From NCBI GenBank assembly GCA_905221605.1, contig CAJNDS010001012.1, forward strand, positions 1 to 41,892: a DNA stretch of 41,892 bases, read 5' to 3'. Within the stretch, counting starts at the first letter, position 1, and every line of letters starts with the position of its first letter. Below are positions 28,371 through 37,060 of the stretch, piece by piece. The translations under genes were made by a program, and so were the position numbers. This DNA comes from Symbiodinium natans (taxonomy: Eukaryota > Sar > Dinophyceae > Suessiales > Symbiodiniaceae). The notes under the pieces were generated by a model that made no database searches, had not been told where the DNA came from, and worked only from the letters and a program-made list of their open reading frames with translations.

Positions 28371-29040
28371 GGGGCGAGTCCGCGCAATGGGTCGACGACA
28401 AGCTTGAAGAAGAATGCAAGCGGGGTCAGTTGATCCGCGGCAGCTCGTTTCCGACCAAGGAAATGCCCAGCTACAAGCGGCATAGGAAGCGACGCTTGGT
28501 GGTTGACTACCGCCGTGTGAATGCCCGAATTAAGCGCTCCACGTACTATTGTCGGCGGGGTAGCGATGTGCTCGCCGCCGCAGTAGGTTCGGTTTGGTAT
28601 ACCTTCGTGGATGCGGTTAGTGGGTTTAATCAAATTAGGAACACCAAGCGTGCTTGCGAGGTGTTGGCCATTGTGGCAAGATCAGGGAAATATCTCCCTG
28701 TCGGCCTCACCTTTGGCCCGATTAACGGCCCAGATGATTTCAACTTTGTGGTTGATAGGGCCTATGCCCCCGGCAGAGGTAGGCGCCTTAAGTATACTAA
28801 GGAGTGGATAGCCTACGTGGATGATCTTACTGTTAGGACGGGTAGGGTCATTGATGGGCAGTTTTTCACTGATGCCCAAGCCGAGGGGGCGGTGCGCGAA
28901 GCGTGCGCCAAAGGGGCAGTCGCAGCTCCGCAGAGCGCGTCGTCTGCTCTTGAAGCCTTAGGCGTTCGCGGTGCGCACAACACCAAGCGCGCGAACCATG
29001 ACGCGGCGCGCTCAGACCAGAATCACCCCACGCGCGTTCT
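28289..29040 (+). CDS. Reverse transcriptase fingers and palm (YVDD), downstream of integrase
   Basis: This frame opens after a TAG at 28286-28288. It overlaps the end of the previous frame by 82 nt and begins RT homology at KFAHDCIPTGPPV, the usual N-terminal block of Ty3-type RT. It then shows GQLIRGSS, RRLVVDYRRVNARI, motif A VWYTFVDAVSGFNQI (Asp at 28610-28612), motif B LTFGPINGPDDFNFVVDR, and motif C WIAYVDDLTV (YVDD at 28814-28825). It fades out after about 60 more residues (ALEALGVRGAHN), with no thumb and no RNase H; those are in the upstream polyprotein. No Met is near the start, so it was presumably made as part of the upstream polyprotein before the indel at about 28290. All catalytic Asp codons are present. 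The open frame itself runs on to 31042. Confidence 0.85.
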
Positions 29041-29587
29041 GATGCTCAGGATGTTGGGGCTGTTCGGGTGTTTCTGTGTTCAGGGCGGGTGTTTTTGGGG
29101 CGGGCCGTTTCCCAGGTCGCCGGTCTGCGGGCAGAAGGATTTTTCGTCGTTCGTCGCGTGCAGCTTCGTTCCTCTGTCTCGCAGCCAGTGTTTTGCAAGC
29201 AGGCCTAGAGGTTCGGTCCAAGGTCGAAGCAGAAGCCTTAGAAGCCTTAGAGCCCAGACCTTAAGGAAACTCCCCAAACCCCCGCCGCAGCGGTTCAAGT
29301 GTGTTGTAGAACCTAGGGTAGGTAGTCCCTCCCCGCGTTCGTGCCTGTGCACTGCGCCCCGCTGCGGGTCGCGACCAGACCGCGCGGGAGCGACCGATCG
29401 GTCGCCCGGACCTTCGTGGTCAACCACAAGGCCCCGCTGCGGGCCGTGCCCTGGCCGCGCGGGAGCGGCTGCCTACCACTACTGCACACCGGCCCCTTGC
29501 AGCGGGCCGTGTCCTGGCCGCTCAAGGGCGCGTCAGGTTTTCCTCGCCCATCGGAGGTCCAGCAAAGCCGCGGGCCTCAGTGCCGCG
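29041..29587 (+). other. Spacer with three hairpins before the Tpt1-like gene
   Basis: The reading frame stays open but the peptide is Cys/Pro/Arg-rich and unlike the flanking domains, so I treat it as untranslated. It carries three members of the recurring hairpin (29364-29383, 29439-29458, 29502-29521) and, shortly before the next ATG, a pyrimidine-rich TTTTCCTCGCCC followed by AG dinucleotides that could serve as a trans-splice acceptor. Confidence 0.5.
29364..29521 (+). repeat. Cluster of three recurring hairpins
   Basis: GCGGGTCGCGACCAGACCGC, GCGGGCCGTGCCCTGGCCGC and GCGGGCCGTGTCCTGGCCGC, spaced about 63-75 nt apart. In the first, a T-A pair replaces C-G in the inner stem with both partners changed. 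Confidence 0.75.
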
Positions 29588-31042
29588 ATGGGTGGAGGAG
29601 GGTCGAAGGGCAGGGGCAAGAGCAAGAGTCCAGGCCCTAAGGGCCGAAAGGGCCCGCCCACGATCGACGACGTGCAGCGTATGCTAGTCCGATGCATGCG
29701 GCACGGCGAAGCTGGTTGTAGAGGCCGGTTCGCTCCGGGCGGCCTCTACCCGGTTGATGAGTTGATCGAACAACTCGGCATCACCATCAACCAGTACAAC
29801 CAGGCGGTCGCGCACGACGCCAACCAGCGGAAACCGAGGTTGGATACCTCGTACGCTGGCTACTTGCGTGCCTTCCAAGGCCACTCGGCCGATTGCGGCC
29901 ATCCTATGGGATTCATGATGGAGGGCCTAAGTGAGACCGCCATCAACGATCTTATATATCGGCATGGCCCGGCCATGTGGCACGGCACGGACTTGCATGT
30001 CGTGCCGAGCCTGATCGAGAATGGCTTGGTCCCCGGCGGCGGGCCGGGAGGCCGCCTCGGGGTGCACTACGTCCTAGGGCACTGCCCCACGCAGTGGGAG
30101 GACGGGAGACGCGGGTTCCGCCGCGGATCGACTTGCATAGTCGAGGTCCGGTTGGCGGTCCTGCGGGACGCCGGAGTGCCTATCTATGCGGGAGCAGATG
30201 GGGTGGCTCTCACTGGCCAGATTAGAGCCACCGGCATCTCCCGCATCTGGGCACTCCCCAAAGGCTCAGCTGTTTACTCCATCTTAATAGCTGAGTTAGA
30301 AGTGGATCGGTTGATCCAGCATGTCGACCTAAGGAGTTTAGGCGACACCAGTGCGGGCCCCCACCCGCCGTTGGGGCGAGGACCGAAACTGGGCACGGTC
30401 CAAGCGTCCCAAGCTGCTGCGGCCAGCAGTGGCGCGGCGAGCTCCTCGACGGTTGTGCTGGCCCCTGCGGGCCGTGTCATGGCCGCGGGGGCCGCCCGAC
30501 CTGTTACCCCTCCTAAGGCCGCGCCTAAGGCCAAAGGGCGTGCTTCAGGGGCTCCTAAGACTTCGATCTTTCCAGCGAAGCCCAAGGAGTATCCTAGGCG
30601 CAACGTCCCTGGCCCCAATGCCCTCGAGGCCGAAGACTCGCTCGAGGAAGAGGCAGCCCAAGAAGCTGAAGGTGTCGAGGAAGATAGTTCCAGCTCGGAT
30701 CTTCCCGACACGCGGGCGCCCCAAGCCGCGGTCAAGGTGAAGGAGGACGAAGAGCCCGCTGGTGGGGCCCAGGCCGGGAGCATAGAGGAAGGAGTCCTCG
30801 AACTTGGCCAATCGGTGGTCAGCACCGCGAAGGAGTACCTCGCGCGGTCCGAAGCTCTTCTGAGAGCGCAGAAACTCCAGTCGAGAATACTGGAGGTGGC
30901 GGGAACCGCGATGGTGAAGTTAGAAAAGATCACCAAGCGTGAGGAATCCCTCAAAACTCTGCGCCGTGGGGGAGAGAATCGGGCGGCCGGGGAAGGCGCC
31001 GACGGGGAAGAGGGCCCCAGAGGTGCCTCGCCCCAATGCTGA
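29588..31042 (+). CDS. Tpt1/KptA-like RNA 2'-phosphotransferase
   Basis: Numbered from the ATG at 29588 (Gly/Lys-rich start). Known family members move the 2'-phosphate left by RNA ligation onto NAD+. Both halves of the fold are visible: an N-terminal winged-helix part with R38-H39 (MLVRCMRHG), GGLYPVDELIEQL, and R94 in YLRAFQGHS; then the ADP-ribosyl-binding part with WHGTDLHVVPSLIENGLVPG (H132-G-T), LGVHYVL, RRGSTCIVEV (R178/R179) and YAGADGVALTGQI. The four residues essential in characterised Tpt1 proteins (Arg-His, Arg, Arg) thus have counterparts. After about residue 240 it becomes Ala/Pro/Glu-rich and then helical (LLRAQKLQSRILEVAGT). The frame ends in an overlap with the next frame; the two were probably one protein (indel near the G5 run at 30967). 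Lies inside the LTRs. Confidence 0.8.
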   Translation: MGGGGSKGRGKSKSPGPKGRKGPPTIDDVQRMLVRCMRHGEAGCRGRFAPGGLYPVDELIEQLGITINQYNQAVAHDANQRKPRLDTSYAGYLRAFQGHSADCGHPMGFMMEGLSETAINDLIYRHGPAMWHGTDLHVVPSLIENGLVPGGGPGGRLGVHYVLGHCPTQWEDGRRGFRRGSTCIVEVRLAVLRDAGVPIYAGADGVALTGQIRATGISRIWALPKGSAVYSILIAELEVDRLIQHVDLRSLGDTSAGPHPPLGRGPKLGTVQASQAAAASSGAASSSTVVLAPAGRVMAAGAARPVTPPKAAPKAKGRASGAPKTSIFPAKPKEYPRRNVPGPNALEAEDSLEEEAAQEAEGVEEDSSSSDLPDTRAPQAAVKVKEDEEPAGGAQAGSIEEGVLELGQSVVSTAKEYLARSEALLRAQKLQSRILEVAGTAMVKLEKITKREESLKTLRRGGENRAAGEGADGEEGPRGASPQC

Positions 31043-34000
31043 CGGCCACTATGGATGCTCAGCTCCTGGATGCGGGCTGGCCTTTGAGTCGCTGGTGCAA
31101 TACCACTTGCATCAGGCGGCCTGCCATGGCGCCTCTCTTCCGCCCAACCTGGGGATCAGCCCCTCCGCACCTCTTGACCCTTTTCGTCAAGACTGGCGGG
31201 GACGGTTGTTCCGCCGAGGAAAGGACGGTGGGTATGGGGAGGTGCCCATGCTCCGAGTGATTCGGTACCACAAAGCCAACGGGTACGATCACTCGAAGGT
31301 CCCGCTCCTGAAGAGAGGGGACCGAATCCAGCTTGAGGACGGATCGCACCACATTTATGGTGGTAGTCATCCACCGGGGTGGCTTCGCGATGACCCCGAG
31401 CTGGATCCCGCTCCAGAGAGTAGCGGTGGAGGGTCCACGCCCAAGAGCGAGCCCACGGAGGAGGCCGAGCATGGACCTCCGCGGGAGGCCGCTCCGCGCG
31501 GGCGGGCCCTCGGGCCGCCGACGAGCGACGTTCAGCAACGCCTGGCAGAGCGTCGTCGTTCCAAGCGGGATTACTCGCCAGACCTGGTGACGCCTCTTGA
31601 CGATCTCCATGCCCAGGAGATCGATTCCTTCTTCGCGGGCGACCCAGCCGCGGATAGCCTTGACGTCATTTTGATGCGCGCCGAGGTTCGCACTGAGTCC
31701 CACCTCAACGTTGGCCGGGAGCAAGAAGAGCCCCTGGTCAAGGAGGAACAGGAGGAGGAAGCTGAGGTTGTCAAGGACGAGGAGGTCTCGGTTGAGATGG
31801 AGGCAGGCACCGCGGATGAGGCGGACGATGTCGCCCTCCCAGCCAACCGGGCCTACGTCGAAGGCCGCTTTTACCCCTACGGCAGCTGGCGGTGCTTCTT
31901 CTGCGAAGCCATCAACCCGGTTGCCGAGGACCAGTGCCTCACCACGCACGCGGGCGGCCCGAAAGCGGGCGCCCCGTGCGACGGCCGATGGATCAACGGG
32001 ATCGACATCGGGTGGTGGGAGGTAGACCCTCAAACCGCGCCCGAGCAATGGAGGCGGAGGTTTTCTGCCGAAGCGCTTGAAGACCAACAAGCGCGGGCGG
32101 ATGCCGCGAGGCTTCTCAGCGATGAGGAACTCGCTGAAGCCCTCCAGGCGGCCGAGGAGGCGCAGGCGGCCGAGCGCGCCAAGAAGCGAGAGCGGCGCCA
32201 GGCGGAGAAGGCGGAGCGCGATGACCACATCAGCGAAGCGCTCCGCATTGCAGGGTGGCAGTGCCCTAACTGCTATGAATGGAATCTTTCATTCAGGCAG
32301 CTGTGCTTTCGCTGCAGCACCCCTCTCCGTTTGGCAGAGGTCGTCTCTCGCGGGATCCCTGATCCGCGGCGTGGCGAAGAGAGGGACTCTGGCTCCGAAA
32401 GCAGCCAGGACGAGCTGGAGCACGAGATCCTTCTGGCCAATCTTGCGATGGACCAAGAAACCATCCAACCTCTTCTTAGAAACAAACACAAGAAGAGGGG
32501 CGGTAAGCGACGTCGCGAAGAAGCGACGTACGGCAAGGGCCGCGACCCTTGGAGTGCTTGGGCAGATGCCCGTGGCAAGGGCCAGGGCAAGCCGAAGGGC
32601 AGAGGCAAGTCCGATGCCAAGGGCAAGCCCAAGGGGAGGGGCAGGTACGCCTGGGGCGCTTACGCCGCGGGCATAGTTGCCGCGCTCCAACCCCGCCCAA
32701 GCACAAGCTGGGTCCCAGCCTTCCCGTGCGGGTCGGCCCGGCCGCCGCCAAGTGTTCCGCTTCCGCCGCGGACCCCCTTTTTCCTGGGTCGCGGGCTCCT
32801 CAATCGGTTGATGCACGCCCTCAACGGGAACATCAACGGCTGGTGGGGCCTGGCGGCTGCAGCGTCGGCGCCGATTGCCTTGCAGTTGCACCGCGGGGCT
32901 GTGCATGTTGTCGAGGACTCCATGCACGCGGTTGCAACAATTTCGGCCGACGTTGTCGAGGAAATCGGTCATGGGGCCAGGCGGACCGTGTGGGTCGCCG
33001 GAACAGCCATCACTCTGGTAGTAGTGATCTTTTGCAGCGCTGTTCTGTGGTACGTGAGTCGTGCCGTTGCCAATCGCATTGCGCATCTGCGACATGGCAA
33101 CACCGCGGCCCCTGAGGCGCGGCTGTCTCAACTCCTTGGCTCTGAAGCGACGTTTGAGGTCGCGAGCACTAAGAAAGGGGTGACCCATAAAGTTTGGGTG
33201 CACCTCAAGGAGGAGACAGCTGCCTGTGGCTGTCGTGCTTACCTAGCAGAGGGACGTTGCGGGCACTGCGATGCCGCAATGGACACCGCTCGATCCCTAG
33301 GGTTTTTGCACGCGGCCCAGCGAGGCGCGGGTTCTGCGCTCACAGACTCCATTCGGAGTACCGCCTCCGAAGCCCTAGCTAAGGGTAAGGTTGTGTTGGG
33401 TTTGGGGAACAGTGAAGGATGCTTCTCCCAACTTGCGGCCAAGAGCCGCGGGCTCTCCTGCTTTCAGGGGCTCGCGGGTCGTGACCTGGCCGCGGCCCCA
33501 GCAGATGGAGCGAGCGCAGCCCACGCACAGTCCGGCTTCGTGCAACGTGCCGCCACTGCCACTGTGGCGCGCACACCCAGCCGGAGGAACAAGGGCCCAG
33601 TCCCCGCTAGGAGTTCTCCAGTCAAAGAAGCGGAATTCCTTGCGGGCGGGCCATACGTTCAGGCCGCCCAAACGCTGCTTGGGTCTGGAGCAGCAGAGGA
33701 TGTGATCTACATCCGGGCGTACAGCTTAGATTGCCCATCCTGCATCGAGGCAATCGAAGCGTCGCTTAGCAAGGGCGCAGGCGTTCGGATTGTCGCCGAC
33801 ATGGGACAATGCCACCGCACCAAACTGCAGTGGCAAGCGTTGAAACGCTTGGCGGCTGCAGGCGCCGAGGTGAAGGTGGGTTGCGGCACATCCGTGCGCG
33901 ACGCCTATGCTCGCGACGGCCGCGGGGCTAAAGTAGGTACCGGTATCCAAGGGCTTCACCATGCCAAGGCCCTTTGCCTACTGCGGCCTGATGGCGCGGT

Positions 34001-34250
34001 GGTGCTGATTGGGAGCCTCAATTTTACCACAAGCAGCAAAGCCAATGCGGAGGCAGGGCTTAGGCTTGAGGTCGCCAAGACGCACCCGGTCGCGCAGTCC
34101 TACATCGAGGATTTCCAGAGGGTGTCGGCTGAGGCATTCTCCCTCGATGAGGCGGTCGCAAGGCGCCCTCAGTTGGAGCGAGCCAGTAGCTCCAACGTTG
34201 CTGGCATCGCCACTCGTGCCCCCAACACTGCTCCACAGGGTATCGAGTAG
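30939..34250 (+). CDS. C2H2 / RanBP2 / membrane / SWIM / phospholipase D-like protein
   Basis: 1,103 codons from the first Met, which is probably not a true start; the real protein likely joins the Tpt1-like frame. In order: C2H2 finger C40-x4-C45-x12-H58-x4-H63; DPFRQDWRGRLFRRGKDGGY, conserved in the older copy; acidic linker; a WxCxxC finger (YGSWRCFFCEAIN, about 315-350); a long charged helix (about 365-430); a RanBP2-type finger (W440, C442, C445, C456, C459), a type that binds single-stranded RNA in known proteins; Lys/Gly-rich tract; a strong membrane segment (about 683-706); a SWIM-type motif C763-x-C765..C774-x-H776; and a single phospholipase D-type HKD domain (AYSLDCPSCIEAIEASLSKG, then H1008-A-K1010..GSLNFT, about 921-1040). 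One HKD motif per chain is typical of Nuc/Zucchini-type dimeric nucleases. Ends 690 bp before the 3' LTR. Confidence 0.8.
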   Translation: MRNPSKLCAVGERIGRPGKAPTGKRAPEVPRPNADGHYGCSAPGCGLAFESLVQYHLHQAACHGASLPPNLGISPSAPLDPFRQDWRGRLFRRGKDGGYGEVPMLRVIRYHKANGYDHSKVPLLKRGDRIQLEDGSHHIYGGSHPPGWLRDDPELDPAPESSGGGSTPKSEPTEEAEHGPPREAAPRGRALGPPTSDVQQRLAERRRSKRDYSPDLVTPLDDLHAQEIDSFFAGDPAADSLDVILMRAEVRTESHLNVGREQEEPLVKEEQEEEAEVVKDEEVSVEMEAGTADEADDVALPANRAYVEGRFYPYGSWRCFFCEAINPVAEDQCLTTHAGGPKAGAPCDGRWINGIDIGWWEVDPQTAPEQWRRRFSAEALEDQQARADAARLLSDEELAEALQAAEEAQAAERAKKRERRQAEKAERDDHISEALRIAGWQCPNCYEWNLSFRQLCFRCSTPLRLAEVVSRGIPDPRRGEERDSGSESSQDELEHEILLANLAMDQETIQPLLRNKHKKRGGKRRREEATYGKGRDPWSAWADARGKGQGKPKGRGKSDAKGKPKGRGRYAWGAYAAGIVAALQPRPSTSWVPAFPCGSARPPPSVPLPPRTPFFLGRGLLNRLMHALNGNINGWWGLAAAASAPIALQLHRGAVHVVEDSMHAVATISADVVEEIGHGARRTVWVAGTAITLVVVIFCSAVLWYVSRAVANRIAHLRHGNTAAPEARLSQLLGSEATFEVASTKKGVTHKVWVHLKEETAACGCRAYLAEGRCGHCDAAMDTARSLGFLHAAQRGAGSALTDSIRSTASEALAKGKVVLGLGNSEGCFSQLAAKSRGLSCFQGLAGRDLAAAPADGASAAHAQSGFVQRAATATVARTPSRRNKGPVPARSSPVKEAEFLAGGPYVQAAQTLLGSGAAEDVIYIRAYSLDCPSCIEAIEASLSKGAGVRIVADMGQCHRTKLQWQALKRLAAAGAEVKVGCGTSVRDAYARDGRGAKVGTGIQGLHHAKALCLLRPDGAVVLIGSLNFTTSSKANAEAGLRLEVAKTHPVAQSYIEDFQRVSAEAFSLDEAVARRPQLERASSSNVAGIATRAPNTAPQGIE

Positions 34251-34942
34251 GCTGCGGCCAGTCGGCGCGGCGTGGTATGCATCCACGCATTATCAGAGCA
34301 GGCGTTGCAGCACGGCACGTTGCTTCGCCAACCTTTTGCATTTTCTTTTGCTTGACTGCGGGCGAAAAGCCGCGGCAGGTTGGAAACCTGCCCATTTTGC
34401 ATTCCCCGCACCTTTCTCCTCCGCCCTGCCTGTGGCCCCTCGTGCTGAGGGTGCTCTTTTGCAGGTGCTGCGGACCGTGTCCTGGTCGCGGCAATGCGCT
34501 CGCCGAAGCGCGTGTGAGCTGCATTGCCTGCGGCACAAGCCATGTGCGCGGCTCTCGCTGAGTCCGGTAGCCCGTAGGGTAGTTCCAGATAGGTGAGTAG
34601 CCGTAGCCGTAGCTTAGGACCGGAAGTGTACAGTGTACCATAGTTTGTACCCTAGTCTGCGTACTGGCAGCTAGAGACCAGCTCGAGGATTCAAGAGCCT
34701 CGCCCACCAGCAAAAGGGTGAGGACCTCCTGGGAAAGGGTGGTTAAGGGCTGCTGAGGGTTGCTGTCGTCGTGCGTTCGTTGTGGTGGTGCGGGCTAGCG
34801 TCCCTGCCGCATGCCAATGCTCATGATGTGCGGACCACCATGGTCGCACGCGACACCCTCGCCCTTCCCTTTCTGTGTTCAGCGCGAGTGCCTGCTGCAC
34901 TCCGAGCTCGAGATGAGCTGGAAGCCTCGGCTGAGGGGCGAA
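34251..34942 (+). other. 3' untranslated region of the element with polypurine tract
   Basis: Non-coding. Carries a member of the recurring hairpin at 34470-34489 (an A-T pair where others have G-C). TAGCCGTAGCCGTAGCTTAG and AGTGTACCATAGTTT are kept in the older copy at about 17772-17824. Ends with the 18-nt tract CCTCGGCTGAGGGGCGAA (34925-34942) abutting the LTR, the expected plus-strand primer. Confidence 0.75.
34925..34942 (+). promoter_or_regulatory. Polypurine tract
   Basis: Identical to the tract before the older LTR (18009-18026) although flanking sequence has diverged. The purine core is GAGGGGCGAA. Confidence 0.75.
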
Positions 34943-35239
34943 TGTGAGCAGGTCTAAGCACGCACGTTCCATGTGCAGAGCTGCCAGAACCAGTACTGTA
35001 GTTTTCCTTTGCATGTGTAGATTTGCAATTCGTATCAATGCCAATATTTTGGCTCAAGTACCGAGCTTGTGCCTTTGAGCACGGTAGAGTCGTACAGTAG
35101 CTCCTAGGTTGCTGTGCGGTCCGACCGGACGCACTCAGGCGTAGCTGCACAAGTGCTTGGACTCACGAAGTCGTAAAACAGCGTGACCGGGCTGTGATTG
35201 CATTGGCTTAGTGCAAGTCCAGTGCTGGTCGACTTCACA
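34943..35239 (+). repeat. 3' LTR (297 bp)
   Basis: Same sequence as the 5' LTR by base-by-base reading. Spliced-leader-like block at 35040-35058, hairpin at 35114-35134. Confidence 0.95.
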
Positions 35240-35411
35240 ACTTGTGCCTTTGCGCACGGTAGTTTCGCGCAGTAGCTCTTAGGTTGCTGTGCGGTCCGAC
35301 CGGACGCACTAGGTCGTAGGTTCACACGGAGCTTGAACCCGCGAAAAGAAACCGCGTGACCGCCTGTGTTTGCTTTGGTTTAAGGCAAGACCAGTGTTGG
35401 TCGACTTCACA
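35240..35411 (+). repeat. Older LTR, second half (with right ACTT)
   Basis: ACTT at 35240-35243 is the right target duplication. The rest aligns to the young LTR from TGTGCCTTTG to the terminal GTCGACTTCACA with substitutions and a small insertion, and keeps the hairpin at 35289-35309. Together with 18027-18165 it makes a 307-bp LTR. It ends exactly where the TAG/TAC satellite begins. Confidence 0.85.
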
Positions 35412-35865
35412 TAGTAGTACTAGTAGCACTAGTAGCACTAGTAGCACTAGTAGTACTAGTAGTACTAGTAGTACTAGTAGTACTAGTAGTACTAGTAGTA
35501 CTAGTAGTACCAGTCGTACTAGTAGTACTAGTAGTACTAGTAGTACTAGTAGTACTAGTAGTACGAACAGTACTAGTAGTACAGTAGTACTAGTAGTACG
35601 AGTAGTACTAGTAGTACTAGCAGTACTAGCAGTACTAGTAGTACGAGTAGTACTAGTAGTACTAGTAGTACAGTACGAGTAGTACGAATAGTACGAGTAG
35701 TAGGAGTAGTACGAGTAGTACTAGTAGTACTAGTAGTAGTACTAGTAGTACTGGTAGTACTGGTAGTACTAGTAGTACTCATAGTACTAGTAGTACTAGT
35801 AGTACTAGTAATACTAGTAGTACTAGTGGTAGTGGTACACTACTAGTAGTACAAGGTACCAGGAG
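35412..35865. repeat. AGTAGTACT minisatellite
   Basis: Tandem nine-base units built of the palindromes AGTACT and ACTAGT, with scattered substitutions. Single strands could fold on themselves over long distances. Confidence 0.95.
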
Positions 35866-35866
35866 T

Positions 35867-35960
<94 letters not shown>
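35867..35960. repeat. (TAC)n microsatellite
   Basis: Near-perfect TAC array, followed to 36105 by degenerate ATACTACT / ACTTACTA sequence. Confidence 0.95.
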
Positions 35961-35961
<1 letters not shown>

Positions 35962-36105
35962 ATACTTACTGCTATTGCTACTATACTACTATACTACTAA
36001 TTATACTACTATACTACTATACTTACCTTAACTATTACCGTTTTACTACTAACTAACAATACACTACTTACTACTTACTATAACTACTACTAACTTACTA
36101 CTCTA

Positions 36106-36342
<237 letters not shown>

Positions 36343-36403
36343 CTCTGGAAACAAATCGGCAAAAAACACAAAGCTTCTCAACCCTAAACAGGCGCAGCTC
36401 CAC

Positions 36404-36466
36404 AGTCTCACTGGATGCCCAGCTCAGGTCGCTTGTGAGGAGGAGGGAGGTGAGCCCAATCATGGC
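36404..36466 (-). CDS. Candidate membrane-protein exon G
   Basis: After an AG acceptor (CCCAGAG) the minus strand reads AMIGLTSLLLTSDLSWASS then a GT donor. 63 nt, phase 0. The furthest-downstream exon I can propose for this gene. The hydrophobic start could be part of a membrane helix. Confidence 0.35.
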
Positions 36467-36469
36467 CTC

Positions 36470-37060
36470 TGGGTTTGGGTTTAGAAGATTTAGAGGGTTT
36501 CGGGCTTGGAGTTTTTGGGTCGGAGGGGCTTACGTAATGGTGTGAAACCGTTACAGGGTTTGTGTCCACGAATCCAAACCCTAAACCCTGAACCTGCTTT
36601 AGGGCTTATGATTGGCTTATGTGTTGGGATGGTTTAGGGTTTGGGCGGTTCGGGAGCCACAATTGGTTTAAAACCCTGCGCTTTTATGCAATACCCCCAA
36701 ACTGCCCAAAGGCCATGAAAGTTGAAGGTTAGGGGTATAATGTTCCAAGCCTGAGCCCGAAAATCGCCAAATCCACAACCCTCACACCGTGAACCTTCTT
36801 CCAACCCCGAAGCCTAAACCGCAGAAGACTGCATGCAAAAGCTCTAAACTCTTGAAACCTTTAACTCTGCAAGCTTTCAAAATCCTTCCGGTAAGCCCCA
36901 GCTCCCGAACGCCCGGCCAAGGGCCCCTGGCCAAGGCAACCAGGAGGAGCGCGAACTCAGAGTCGTTCTTGCATAGGTCCTGAGGCTGGGTTCCAGGGCT
37001 TAGAGTTTAGGGATAAGAATCGAGGGTTTAGAGTTGAGGGCTTAGGGTCTAATGTGTGCC
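36470..37060. repeat. Telomere-like TTTAGGG-rich intron/intergenic DNA
   Basis: TTTAGGGTTTGGGC, GGGTTTAGAGTT and similar motifs on the plus strand, interrupted by one candidate minus-strand exon and by CCCTAAACCCTGAACC at about 36578. Confidence 0.6.
36929..36979 (-). CDS. Candidate membrane-protein exon F
   Basis: After the acceptor CCTCAG the minus strand reads DLCKNDSEFALLLVALA in phase 0. The downstream donor is not clear (a GC donor is possible). Weak alone; listed because phase and character match the neighbouring candidates. Confidence 0.3.

Larger units (their letters stand above)
18166..35239 (+). mobile_element. Full-length LTR retrotransposon, Ty3/Gypsy-like enzymes, permuted RT
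   Basis: 17,074 bp between and including two 297-bp LTRs that I read as identical, flanked by the ACTT duplication. Gene order: gag with CCCH fingers, protease, RT thumb, RNase H, spacer, integrase, RT fingers/palm, Tpt1-like, zinc finger/PLD frame. The RNase H (TDxA-type WTDHANL motif) and integrase (HHCC, D,D35E) resemble the Ty3/Gypsy superfamily, but no standard Ty3 element has RT palm after integrase or these extra enzymes. LTR identity says the insertion is recent. Three frame breaks say this copy is probably not autonomous as sequenced. Confidence 0.9.
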
